The position numbers were made by a program, and so were the translations under genes. Shown here one piece after another: positions 53,831 to 64,000 of a stretch of 64,000 nt of DNA (positions within the stretch are counted from its first letter, which is position 1; every line of letters starts with the position of its first letter). Below the pieces are notes generated by a model. The model was not told the DNA's origin. It saw nothing but the letters and a program-made list of their open reading frames with translations, and did not search any database. Source of the DNA: Miscanthus floridulus (lineage: Eukaryota > Streptophyta > Magnoliopsida > Poales > Poaceae); NCBI RefSeq assembly GCF_019320115.1, contig NC_089583.1, positions 77,997,739 to 78,061,738 of the forward strand. The letters run 5' to 3'.

Positions 53831-56490
53831 CTCTGCAACACATGGTAGGTCGATAGTCATGGCCTGATGGACGAGCTCAACCCTCTCCAAGGCCTCCTTC
53901 AACTTTGCCTTGGCAAGGGAGAGATCAGACTCCATCGACAGTCCTCTCTCCCCTAGTAGGTGCCAAAGCCTCACCTCCTCATCACAAAGGATGAACTAGA
54001 CCTTTCTCGGCTCACTGGGGCAAGGCCACACCAGCTCGCGGTCGCCCCTGACCCATCGGAAGATCTAGCCATTGCAGTATCAAGCGATGACTGGATCACC
54101 ACCAACTCCTAGGACGGTGGGATGGCTGGCGGCTCCACCCTGGTGTCTTCCTCGCTGTCGAAGGGGATGTCCACCACCAGGACCCCATGGCTCATCGATG
54201 GCTGCTCTACCTCTGGCCTGGCTATAGCTCCTCTAGTCCCCTCCTACTCTGACTAGGTGAACGAACCGTGCGCTCCTCCGCTAGGTGAGATAGGGAGCCT
54301 AGCTACCCTCCTCTCCTCCCCTGCATCCAATCAGGGAGGGACTGCAAGAGTCACCTCCGACCTAACCTCCGCCATCACCATGGGGACCGTCGCCATCATG
54401 GCCGCCGCCGTGCTCATGACCGGTCACAAAGGTGCAACCCCCATTAAGGAAGGTCACGCCGCCACCAGCCTACTTCCCCCTTCGCTCGTCGCAACCCACC
54501 ATAGGATGGGTCTCCACTCTTCTCACATAGGAGGTAGGGAGATCCCTAGTCCTGCTGGCTCCTGGCTGCTGCCACACAAGCGTAGGTTAGTCACGCTCAA
54601 AAACTCAACTATGAGAACAAAGGGAAGCATAAATACATACACAGACGAAAGCGGTAGAACCTTGAAGCTTCGACCGGTTGATGATGAGTCAAACGAATGA
54701 GGATAGCTCGGGGCTCATGACCTGTGCCCCCTCATGTCAATCGAGGGAGGGGACAACCTAGCCGATCCTTGTTCGGTCCATGAACGGCCATGCCTGCTAG
54801 CTCATGGTGAAACCACCGGAGCAATTGGCAGGGCATCTCCCCGTTGGGGGTCATGCACACGCGTTGACCCCAAAGACGCAGGGGAATGATCACATCCCCT
54901 TGACCAACCGATGTGCTCTACCACACTCGGAGTAGGGGGCTATGAAGCCAATGATGCCTCCAAAGGGTGTGGCGACCGCGCCCCCTTCACCTCCCATTCG
55001 TGGGCGGCATCCTTGCCTGCGGCGTGTTTCCTTGACTTAGGAGCATCACCACGTGTCTCCGTACCGCACCCGCCATCGATAGGCGCAAGCGTAGGCTCAT
55101 GGTGCTCCACCAAGTTCATAGCAGTGCACCTATCTTCCTCATCCTCCGAGGAACTCACCTCACCACCTATCTCCATGGGCTCCTCTTACTCGAGTTCCGC
55201 CTCCGTGTTGCTTCGGCTCTCGCCACCATGGACCCGCTGGTTGATCTCCTTCTCCTTATCAAACCTCCTTTGGACCTTCTTGTTTTTCTTCTTGTTCTTG
55301 GCAAGCATGACCTCCCTCTGAGTGGCTTGCCAAGGCACGCCTTCCGCCCCTCTCGGAAGATGCAGCCGAAATTTATATTTCGTGAGCCCCTGTGAAATAG
55401 GTGGCTTAAAATCGATCTAACGATCATAACAAAAAGGAAAAAGGTCATGGGAAAGGAGTATATCAGATCGAACAACTTTGCATCATGGAGAGGTCCATGC
55501 ATCCCTTCAAGGGACTCATCATCCCCCAACTGCGGCACCCGACTCTAGACTTCATCCCTTGACAACTCCTCCGGTGACGTGCGGTCGGGATCCATCGGGC
55601 CAGAGTATTCCCACATCGGTCGTGTTCTCTCCGCCAATGGGGCAACCCGACAGCGGAAGAAGGTATGGAAGACCTACAACCCATTGAGGCCATGCCGCAC
55701 GAACCTCTGAAGCTCCATCTTGATGATCCCTAGCTCGTTCTACAAACGGGCAGGACCCCACAACTAGCTTTCCCTCCTCTCTGGCCTCTCCCCGGTGAAC
55801 ATCAGGAATGGTGCCTCTATCGGGTTCCTAATGTAGAACCACTCGTTGTGCCATCTCCGGTTGGAGTCACTAGGGGAGTACATCGGGTAGGGGACCGATG
55901 GCTTAGGCCACTTCTGTAGGGCGAACCCACTGACTAGAGCGATTCTAGGCGGTTTCCCCTTGGACAGGGCCCGCCCGCTGAAGATCCGCTAGAAGAGGTC
56001 CATGTGCGGCTCCATCTCGAGGAAGGCCTCATAGACAGTGATGAAGCCAGCGATGTGCAGCACCCTAGTCAGGTTGAGGTGCTGCAACTCTAGGATCCAC
56101 TTGTTGAGGAGCCCACACAGTAACCAATGCGCGGGGTACTCAAGTCCGTGCTCAAGGAAGTCAAGGAAGGTGACGACCTTGTTCGCCCAGGGTTGCGGAA
56201 CAATCTCCCTCGGCATGGGAGCCCTCCAATACGCCACTTCCTTTGATGGGAGTAGCCCCTTCTCGGCGAAGGTAGCCAACACCTCCTCATCCATGCTAGA
56301 AGGCCTCTAGTTTGACATCGCACCTTGGATTTACGAACAAATCTATGAGTTTTTCCTCTCCCTCGCTCTGCCTCCCACTCCCCTAGAAACCGCCGTGGCA
56401 CATGAATAGGCTTGGCAAAAGGAAGGAAGTAGAAATGGCAGTGGTTGAAGAAAGGTGAAAGAGCAGGAGGAAAACCCTCTCCCTTCCCCC

Positions 56491-56498
56491 TATTTAAT
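56491..56498 (-). promoter_or_regulatory. TATA-like box of E's antisense gene
   Basis: ATTAAATA on the minus strand, about 175 bp before the ATG at 56318, matching the placement seen in C. Confidence 0.4.
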
Positions 56499-56687
56499 GC
56501 AGAAAGGCATGCAACGAGACATGGCCCTGGCTGACAGGATGTGGCCTACCCGATGGGACGTCGCCTGGCTAACGAGACATGGCCTGGGCGAGGCCCACCA
56601 CTACCATAACCTAGGTATGGGAAACGAGGTGCAACCACACGCAAATGACCCTCCGCCTTCTCAGGTAGGGTTTGGAGGGGCCCACCA

Positions 56688-57440
56688 ATGGAATCTCCAT
56701 CGAGGAGAGGCCAGTGGGTCATCCGAGTCGATCGGACGGCTCAGGCGACTACCAAGAGATAGGTAAGGAGCAGTATGATGCCCCATTCGGGTTATGTTGA
56801 CTCCATCACGGACGATGGACCTAGATTCCACTTGGACATGTCCAATAGGAGCTCCCCGAACCTGTCACTCTAGCCATCAAGGTAACTTTACCAACTCCCA
56901 TTTTTCTTTTCCAGTGCATGAGCATTTATTAATCCATTCTCATGCACGCATTCATACATTTAGTCATAAATTCATCCCATACATCCAAGCATTGCATATG
57001 CAATTAGTGCATCATAATGCTTCACGTTGCGTCACGAAGCGGTAGTCGTCTCATTTGATATGAGCTACGACCGACCAGGGTTGGAAGGCCGGCCCACGAA
57101 GGGCTCGAGGCCGCCTCGCGTCAAACAGAGCTAGGGGAGAAAACACAAATGAGCCCCAGTGTCCCTCGCCTAACCCGCTTGAGAGTGGACAGGGTCATCT
57201 CAACCTTCTTGTTTGATCCTAACCTCGAGCCATGCCCACAGAATCTCCATCGAGGGAAGGCCAGCGGGCCACTTGAGTCGGTCTTTGAAATGGCTCAGGC
57301 ATCTACCGAGAGGCGGGTTAAGGAGCAGTGGAATGCCACATGAGGGCTATGCTGACCCCGTTACAAACGATGGACCTAGATTCCACTTGGAGATGCCCAT
57401 TAGTGAGCTCACCGAGAGCGTCACTCGAACCATCAAGGCA
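56688..57440 (+). repeat. Two dispersed copies of a roughly 200-bp unit in E's 3' region
   Basis: Copies at about 56688-56882 and 57235-57440 share GAATCTCCATCGAGG, GGACCTAGATTCCACTTGGA and a C..CATCAAGG end. They are about 550 bp apart and moderately diverged. Confidence 0.75.
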
Positions 57441-57769
57441 AGCAATGTTAGCTCAACCCCTTCGATTGTGGAAACTATGGATGGGGTGACGCAGGAAACA
57501 CGACCGACCGCTACCGAGCCCAACGAGGCTCGGGGGCTCGGGCCACTCGACCCTGACTCGGGAATCTAACCAACCGCGTAGGTCATGGGCAGGACAAACA
57601 CGGGCGAACACCCGGACCAGCAGGAACATAGGAGTCTGGGGTCCTAGGAAAGAGTACTAAGGTGTTCAGCCTCTGACCAACTCACCAGTCGGCCGTAGGC
57701 TCGAGGGCTACACCCCCCCCCCCTGAGTGCGCTCGTGCGTAGCTGGCAGAAGATAGACTATCAACAAGT

Positions 57770-57935
57770 TCCCCCTTTGGGGGATGGGCGCCTATGTCTA
57801 CTCAACGCGCCTCCACGGCCTTCGCCAGTCCCCTCATCAGGGGTTGGGTGCCAATATCCCCCCGGCGTGCCTCCATGGCCTTCGCCAATCCTCCCCGTGG
57901 AAGCTGGGTGCCTAGATCCTACTTGGTTACCTTAT
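57770..57935 (+). repeat. Tandem repeat of about 65 bp in E's 3' region
   Basis: About 2.5 units containing GGGTGCC and GCCTCCAYGGCCTTCGCCA. Just before it lies a run of ten or more C (57712-57722). Confidence 0.7.
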
Positions 57936-58329
57936 GCGGTACAACAAACCAAGGGGGAAAACACCAAAGTTCCAATAAATAGCCCGTCTCCACGGTGCGA
58001 TGGGCACAGGAATTACAAAGCAAATACAAGTTTTCATTAAGCTAAAAACACAAGCCCCTGGCTTTTACAATAACACACAAAGCGTGTGTGAACAACCCTG
58101 GGACTGCTCTGCACGTTGGGGCATGAAGCGGAACAAGGGAGCCAAGATCCTTGTTCTCCCGCTACAATGCTCTCCTCCCTCTCTTCGTCCTCTGATCTAG
58201 ATTCTAGGACAGGGGCTCGTCCAAGACATACGATGCTCTCTCCTTACGAGAGATCTTCTAGCATCGTACTCCCGTGCGCTCTCAAAAGCAGCAACTCAAC
58301 AACCCCTTTACATCTTCATAGAAGCCCCA

Positions 58330-58347
58330 AAGGGGCTCGGGGGCTCT
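58330..58347 (+). promoter_or_regulatory. Polypurine tract of element E
   Basis: AAGGGGCTCGGGGGCTCT-type tract directly before the LTR start TGTCAGG. Confidence 0.7.
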
Positions 58348-59464
58348 TGTCAGGTTCATAAACCCAGGGTGCCCAATGGACCCATTTCTCTACAATACTT
58401 GGCCCAACAGGCAGCGTAGCGACAACGCGCGTCTGGGTCGGCGTAGATACATAATGACAGGCCGAGACCACGATCTGGTCCCCGATTGGCACCTCTAGCC
58501 AGGAGACCTAGTCAGAGCCCCAACCGAAAGGCCTGGACATGGTGAGACCATAGTCCGACTTCGACCCCGTTCCTCCAACTGGGGATATGTCGGACCTTTG
58601 CTCGCCTCTCTTTCCCGATCGACACGGTCGGGGCCGACTAGGAACGACCGACCAGGATGCCTACTCGATGTGGGCTCAAGGAGCAGGCGGAGCATATAAG
58701 GTAACGCGCTCAAGTCAACCTCAATATCGAGGACCGTACCTTGCCATGCCCTGCGCACCTGCAGGACGGTGCCACCAGGCCATGTTAGATGGACACTATA
58801 CAGCCTTCCAGACGCGTCAGAACACAAATAGTATTATGGGTGCCGTCATTTGCCGTCCCTAACGAATATTGTGCAACCTGCTAGGTCATGAATAGTAAGG
58901 TGGGCGAACACTGTGCAGCCTATTAGATACAGGTCATGAACAGTAAGGTGGCGATGGCGTGCCGTATCCGACGGCGTGGGCAACAATACTAGGTAGCACA
59001 CATACACGTTCTCTCCCTTTCCGTCTTTGACTTGTAAGACCATCCCCTTCATCTATAAAAGGGGATGCGCTCTCTCCTAAAAGGACGACGGCTAAACAGC
59101 TCAGTAGCTCTAGAGCTTGATAGCTACACAGTCTACACGCTCTCAATAGCTGATAAGCTCGGACACACAGAGCATGCGCTTCAATACTTAGCACACATTT
59201 GAGCATCCGTCACTCTCTTCCATTCGGTTCAGAGTCCGACCGGACCTCTAACAACCCCATTCTTATTCCTTACTCGTTTGTAACCTCACAGCAAACTTCG
59301 AGCACCTGAGCTCAGGAATAAAGTCACCGACCGACTGAAACTGGATGTAGGGCACGTTGCCTAAACCAGTATAAATCTTGTGTCGTTGCGTGCTAGGCCA
59401 CATCCGATCACAGCGCACGGCAAAACAATAAATATTTACTTGTTGGTCACATTTGGCACCGACA
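58348..59464 (+). repeat. 3' LTR of element E (1117 bp)
   Basis: Starts TGTCAGGTTCATAAACCC and ends GGCACCGACA, the same terminal word as C's LTR. Contains a TATA box at 59054-59061 and AAACCAGTATAAATCTTGTG near 59364. Confidence 0.85.
59054..59061 (+). promoter_or_regulatory. TATA box of E's LTR promoter
   Basis: TATAAAAG framed by perfect 8-bp inverted arms ATCCCCTT (59042-59049) and AAGGGGAT (59059-59066). Confidence 0.7.
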
Positions 59465-60009
59465 ACACTTCTTTTGTATTTATTAAAATAAGGATTTTAG
59501 GCAGTATTATACTGAACTCTGAAGTACTATGATAGCAAAAATGCTCATTCAAATCTTATCATGTCGCTCAAGATTGATGGTAAGTGAGATGTAGGATAGA
59601 GCAGTCGAGCTAACCTTAAGAGGCTATTATATTTAAGCCTGATATCATTACTTATTTCAAAGAAATACCAAAGCCCATGAGTGTATTAGTTACCTTTGCT
59701 TTGCACTAACCTCTTCCACTTCTCAAGATTTGTTTCCAATTTTCTATAATTTGAATTGAATTATCGACGTCTTTGATATGTGGTTTCTCAAGCGAATATT
59801 TTTCTATGATTGATAAATATCAAAGTAAATATATTTTTCTAATGTATGTATGTTTACTTGGTTTACATGGTGACGTGTAGCATTGTTCTTACTTTTAAAT
59901 TAAAAGTGGTAGAAGTGAGTAATTTAGTATATATTTGCTTCATGGTTATTGAATTATTTTCATAATAGCTTCCATTAACATTTATATTCGTAGATTTGAG
60001 GGCGGATAA
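59465..60009. other. AT-rich flank right of element E
   Basis: No gene or element recognised on either strand. Confidence 0.4.
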
Positions 60010-60290
60010 TTTAGATATGAATGAAATGTGTTACTTTATGTTATCTTTCGTAGTGACATATGTGCGTAATTATTTAGATGCAAATTTAGATGTTACTTTG
60101 CATTATTTTTCATATAATGGCATATGTCATTAATTTATATACAAACTTATGAGATTATTTTAAATTATCTTTCATAACAGTAGAGGTTGCTAGTTTATGT
60201 ATAAATTTAGGGAAGTTATTTTAAATTATATTTCATAATAACACAGTTGGGTAACAGATGCAAATTTAGGGGGGTTTTCATAATAATACA
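60010..60290. repeat. Diverged AT-rich tandem repeat, period about 75 bp
   Basis: Three to four units with ATGCAAATTTAG, a TTATTTT(A/G)(A/C)ATTAT run and TTTCATAATARCA. Copies differ by many substitutions, so the array is old. Confidence 0.5.
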
Positions 60291-60797
60291 GTTTGACAAT
60301 GGAATGGAGTGTCCTCGATACTCAGAACGTGGCAAGTTTGTTGAAGTGAAGTCTTCTGCAAAAAAACAAGAAAAAAGAAACTGACGTCAGGGAAGCTACG
60401 TATGCACAAGTGTTCTCATAGTGGCGTTACAACTCTTGATAGGAGAGTTAAAATTGTTGTCCTCTAAGAATATGACCTCAACGAGTGGACAGCATGCGCT
60501 TGACTTGTTATTAACAGGTAAAAGTCATAAAAGAAGACGTACTTATGATTCTAAATATCTAGTGTCAAGCGTACGTGTCGATAATGACGAGATAGAATGT
60601 TAATGACTTTGAATCACGAAAGTACAAATCTTTATGTTCGGGTCACAGGAGGTACAAAAGTTTGTCCGAAAACCATGGAAAAGGAACCCAAACCAAAGAC
60701 TATATGCAGAGTTAGGCTTGAGTAGTTGTATATGTAGAACACGTGTCTCAACTCTACTTTTTCTTTTTCTTTTTCCAGTACAACGCGCACACATGGA
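60291..60797. other. Unassigned spacer
   Basis: No gene recognised. Small frames such as 60421-60603 lack motifs. Confidence 0.35.
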
Positions 60798-60909
60798 GAT
60801 TAGGGCAACTTCAACAGTTATAATGTCTCAACGCGGTAGGGGTGGTTGTGGGCTTGTGGCGGCAATTGCCTAGTAGGGATTAGGGCAACTTCAACAGTTA
60901 TAATGTCTC
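60798..60909. repeat. Identical 32-bp direct repeat 80 bp apart
   Basis: GATTAGGGCAACTTCAACAG plus the next 12 bases occurs at 60798-60829 and 60878-60909. AGGGCAACTYCAACAG resembles the ends of some grass DNA transposons, so one copy may be a transposon terminus. Confidence 0.7.
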
Positions 60910-61833
60910 TTTTGTTTTTTCTTAAATTGCTATAGAGGTATATAACCATTTTTATTATATTATTATATAAAATAAAAAATATATAAGGATGCGTGGTGCA
61001 ACGTGCCATCCCTTATAAGTGAGACCCATATATATAAGTGTCCTAGTTTATTTTACTCTTTTATTTTTCCTCGCCATATCTCCATCTGTTCTCTCTCCTA
61101 GTTGATACCTCATGTCCTCTTGTGCTCCTCCATTATTCTCGATGCAGCGTGGCAAGAGCGATGGAGGTGCACACCTTGGCAGTGGAGAGAAGCGAGCAAG
61201 GCCAAGAACTTGTGGATCCGAGGACTTGCCGAAGCGGACGGCCATGGCCATGTTTCCCACAAGCTCCTTTTCACCATAAAGTAGGAACAATGAGGGGATT
61301 CATAATGTGGTGTGGCTAGCAGTGTGTGAGAGAGAACCACGAGCAGCATGACAACGAGGTGCTCGTACTGCTCTTCACTAACCATGACGTGGAGAAAACC
61401 CATGCTGCTCCTGGATGAGCGGTGGTAGGTAGCTTGATTCACGTCATTACTGTTGCTCGAGGTGATGAGATGTTTCACCTCTTATTGTGCTTGTATGCCT
61501 ACACTGGCAGCACTAACCTAGATAGCTTCGCCTAGTGGTGGATTGGGGCATGTTGCGGTTGTGGATTGCAGGTGGAGGGGAGAAAAAAAACTATCACCGG
61601 AGAGCAAAGGGGATGAAGGTGGTATCCCTTTTGTCTGAGGGAGAGATGAGAACTTTTGAGGGACCGAGAAAACAATTTAGGGAAAGGGGACTATTTTCTC
61701 AGTCTCCTAAAGCATGCTATTACCCTTCAGTTTTCTGTTTGACATTTCTTTTAAATAAGGGTATGAATTTTCTTATATTGCTAGAGAAGCTCCAATGGCG
61801 AGCAGTGAGGGCATGATGGCATGCGATGGGTGA
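60910..61833. other. Unassigned spacer
   Basis: AT-rich at first, mixed later. The 122-codon minus-strand frame at 61110-61478 has no recognised motif, and I do not call a gene. Confidence 0.35.
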
Positions 61834-61837
61834 GGAG

Positions 61838-62819
61838 CATAAGGCCATGTGACTTAGGAGGGGGCCCAATGGTGGTGGAGCATGAGGTATAGTTGTCCAA
61901 ACGGGCCGCCCAGGCACGACATCATGGCACTGGCACGACGAGGCACGGCACGGTTAGGCACGGCGGGGCTGCTGTGCCGTGCCTGATAGTGCTACTATGC
62001 CGGCAACTCGGCCAAGGCACAGCACTACGGCCTATTAGCCGTGCCATGCTGATGGGCACGGTAGCCCACCGTGCCGTCCCGTGCCAGCTCGAGCACCGCC
62101 GTCGCGCCATCGACCAATAGGCCCGCACCGTCGAGTAGCAGCAGCGCGCCACGCGGACGCACACCACCGCCTCCATACAGTCGTCGCAGATCCCGCGCCT
62201 AGGTTCGCCGCTGCTGCAGATCCCACGCGGATGCACCCCTGGCAAAGTGCCGCCGCCGCGGGGACGTGCCCCTAGCCGAGCACAGCCGTCGAGGGGACGC
62301 GCCTCGCTCGAGCGCTGCTGCGGCACGGACATGCCCATGGCCGAGCGATGCCACCGAGGGGACGTGCCCCAGCCACGCGCCTGTGCCACAACCGCTGCGC
62401 ACCCTCGGCTATCGCCTGCTCTTGCGCTTGCGCTGCCGCGTGCCCTTGGCCCCGCGCCGCCGCCGCTGTTAGTTTGTGTGGTAAAGAAAGGAAGGTAGAG
62501 GCAGTAGAAGTTAGGGTTAAGGGAGGAGGAGATCATTATATATTTGCATCCAATGGCTCTGGTCCATCCAACGTTCATCCAATGGTACAAACAAATCGGC
62601 CGTATAGTGCCAATCCATTAACCATGCCATGCCCGGACGGTATGATGGCCCAGGCACGGCACTACCACCGGGTGGTTCCAGGCACGGGCACGATGGACCT
62701 CGGGCTGGGCCGTGCTTTTTAGTTCCGTGTCAGTGTCGGCCTAGCGGGCCTGGCCCATTTGGCCAAGTATAGCATGAGGCCATGTGACTTAGGAGGGGCT
62801 CCGATGGTGGTGGAAGAGC
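61838..62819. repeat. Tandem duplication of about 45 bp, split by the hAT element
   Basis: The word AGGCCATGTGACTTAGGAGG with the following GGTGGTGGA-containing part occurs at about 61838-61880 and 62777-62819. Without the hAT insertion the two copies would be adjacent. Confidence 0.75.
61888..62771. mobile_element. Non-autonomous hAT element (884 bp)
   Basis: Flanked by a perfect 8-bp duplication GCATGAGG (61880-61887 and 62772-62779). Ends TATAGTTGTCCAAACGGGCC and, inverted, TATACTTGGCCAAATGGGCC match at 17 of 20. The body is GC-rich with many GGCACGGC-type words. A 222-codon minus-strand frame (61922-62590) is arginine/alanine-rich and not transposase-like. Eight-base duplications are typical of hAT elements. 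Confidence 0.85.
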
Positions 62820-63183
62820 CGAATTAGGGTGGATTTCGTAGCAATTGGAGCATCATTGTGGTGTAGTAGAAGAGTAGCGCTGAGATTTTAGTAGGTGCGC
62901 GCTTTGCTATTGCTTAATCTACTTCGATTAAACCAAAGGCTAACCTAAAAAGGGTTAACCAAACTTTCGATCCCATTTATACTTTGGTTTCTATTTTTCA
63001 AAGACTGAACCTTACAATTCCGAACTACCAAATCGAGATATCTGTTTAGACTGAATGCCCACCCCCTGTCTGGCACTAAATTTAACGCTAAAACTAAGCT
63101 TGACTTAGATTTTAAATGGTATGGTTTCTGAAAATATTTTTTATTCGTTTTCCTGATCAAATACTTTGTTTAGTTGGAAACTT
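62820..63183. other. Unassigned spacer
   Basis: No gene or element recognised. Confidence 0.35.
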
Positions 63184-63534
63184 GGACCCTGTTTAGATCC
63201 CATGGCAAAACTTTAGCCCTGCACTTTTAGCCCTTTTTTTGCCATGGGGATCCAAACATGGGGGCTAAAAATGAGCAAATGAGTAAAAACTAGGCTAAAA
63301 TACTTTGCTCCCAAAGAGGCCCTAAACTGGGCTAAACTCCCTCGGGGCGGGCGCTGGACGCCCCATACCCCTTATCGCTCGCATGCATGGCTGTGCATAG
63401 ATAATTAAATAAGAGCAAATCAGTCATTGTAGATTAGAGGACTAAAGTTTAGCCCCATGGATCAAACAGCCCAGCAGGACTAAACTTTAGAGGCTAAACT
63501 TTAGTCCTAGGAACAGTGATCCAAACACCACCTT
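63184..63534. mobile_element. Tourist-like MITE, about 350 bp
   Basis: Left end CCCTGTTTAGATCC and right end GATCCAAACACCACC form imperfect inverted repeats, with internal words GGACTAAAGTTTAG and CTAAACTTTAGTCC in both directions, as in common grass MITEs. A nested fold-back at about 63187-63271 has arms CTGTTTAGATCCCATGGCAAA and its near complement. Target duplication not clear, so the superfamily is tentative. Confidence 0.6.
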
Positions 63535-63659
63535 AGCTTTGTTGGTTAGGTCTGTTATGATAGAACATATCTATCGGAATTCAAGTCTTTAACTTGATAT
63601 GGATGCACATATTTTTTTTACTAAATTCATTTCATGAAGAAGAAATATTATTCTTTTAG

Positions 63660-63940
63660 TGTTAAGTGGTTTGCCTACGATCGACGCCTCAGCAAGGTTT
63701 GTACGGTGACATTATGAAGCTTAAGATTTTCTAGTGTACTATCTTGAAGATATTCAGTTCTCACATGAGTGGAGTGTTGTGGTTCACTCTGCTTGGTGTC
63801 GTGGCTGAGGGTCTCCTCCCACAGCTTTTTCTTGCTGATCTTTGTGTCTAGTGGTAATCCTCAGATTATCGTTGGCTAACATGTACTAAAACTTCTGCTT
63901 TTCTTAATGAAATACGTGTCTAAGGATATGATCGCAAAAA
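63660..63940 (+). mobile_element. Possible LINE-like 3' end
   Basis: Ends CTTTTCTTAATGAAATACG followed shortly by GATCGCAAAAAAAAC, the style of plant LINE tails (an AATGAAAT-like word and a short A run). No ORF and no duplication found, so this is weak. Confidence 0.3.
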
Positions 63941-64000
63941 AAACATTGGTAGATGCGCTTACATAAGTGGATGGTATACCGTACGTGTTTCCAAAGTACC
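63941..64000. other. Window end, unassigned
   Basis: Nothing recognised. Confidence 0.3.

Larger units (their letters stand above)
52831..56318 (-). pseudogene. Antisense gene of element E (putative gypsy-type transposon protein family)
   Basis: Same architecture as in C. Start at 56318 (or the in-frame ATG at 56294, after a stop): N-terminal domain ATFAEKGLLPSKEVAYWR, then VVTFLDFLEHGLEYPAHWLL and VLHIAGFITVYEAFLEMEPH, resembling the Pfam 'putative gypsy type transposon' family. A lysine-rich segment follows (LAKNKKKNKKVQRRFDKEKE, about 55230-55310), then a coiled coil (LNASKAHLEETKAVLRKSQ, about 53490-53540, and more to 53740), and the C-terminal block VLTSVVSHYPDLDFVAIYRG (52831-53094). 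Two GT-AG introns fit the gaps. Several stops make it a pseudogene. Role unknown. Confidence 0.68.
47578..59464 (+). mobile_element. Element E: Tat-lineage Ty3/gypsy retrotransposon, 5' end missing
   Basis: Plus-strand element with a gag fragment, protease, RT, both RNases H, integrase, antisense gene, 3' untranslated repeats, purine tract and 3' LTR. Its left side is cut by F2. Related to C in layout but distinct in sequence. The last five bases after the LTR are ACACT; the partner duplication is not visible. Confidence 0.88.

Noticed and set aside
61110..61478. Possible host gene near 61.1-61.5 kb
   Set aside because: 122 codons, no domain, no splice-linked neighbours and a competing plus-strand frame.
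61922..62590. 222-codon minus-strand frame inside the hAT element
   Set aside because: GC-rich chance frame with biased Arg/Ala/Gly content, overlapping frames on both strands, no transposase motif.

Overview
The window looks like a repeat-rich intergenic block of a large grass genome, probably of the sorghum, sugarcane or Miscanthus type. That guess rests on the element families seen (Tat-lineage and chromovirus Ty3/gypsy, SIRE-like Ty1/copia, hAT and Tourist-like MITEs), not on a marker gene. I found no host protein-coding gene, tRNA, rRNA or CRISPR array that I could support. Almost all coding signal is decayed gag, pol and antisense genes of LTR retrotransposons.

Positions 1-31582 are one nested structure. 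Element A (Tat lineage, minus strand) runs from before the window to its 5' LTR at 31111-31582. Element B (chromovirus with an integrase chromodomain, minus strand) sits inside A's pol at 5137-27918, flanked on both sides by the 5-bp duplication GTTGG. Element C (Tat lineage, plus strand, starts 11019) sits inside B's pol. The 3' part of a further gypsy element, D (ends 25833), sits inside B's 5' LTR. One deletion seems to have fused the 3' untranslated region of C to the inside of D near 24650. It removed C's 3' LTR, most of B's gag-pol, half of B's 5' LTR and the front of D.

Positions 31583-37217 hold older debris: a very degenerate gypsy remnant (about 32190-33760), a 273-bp hAT-type MITE with an 8-bp duplication, a probable solo Tat LTR (35203-35704), a sequence with repeated ATGTTGCAAGTGTTT-like units, and a possible CACTA scrap.

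Positions 37218-47577 read like one SIRE-type copia element on the minus strand, but it is split by a 100-N assembly gap (41956-42055) and its two LTRs are different subfamilies. I treat it as two elements, F1 and F2. F2 cuts into the gag of a third Tat element, E (47578-59464, plus strand), whose pol, antisense gene and 3' LTR follow. Positions 59465-64000 are AT-rich flank with short repeats, an 884-bp non-autonomous hAT element with a perfect 8-bp duplication, a Tourist-like MITE and a possible LINE tail.

The most interesting signal is the antisense gene carried by all three Tat elements between pol and the 3' LTR. In C and E it has an N-terminal domain resembling the Pfam 'putative gypsy type transposon' family, a lysine/arginine-rich segment, a coiled coil and a C-terminal block with an H-Y core. 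It also has GT-AG introns of 70-84 bp on the antisense strand and TATA-like boxes in front of its start. A shows only the 3' part. Other points worth attention are premature stops in C's gag that all look like C-to-T or G-to-A changes, LTRs of B that differ about tenfold in divergence between GC-rich and AT-rich halves, palindromic arms around the TATA boxes of Tat LTRs, and dense transcription-factor-like motif arrays in the LTRs of B and the copia elements.
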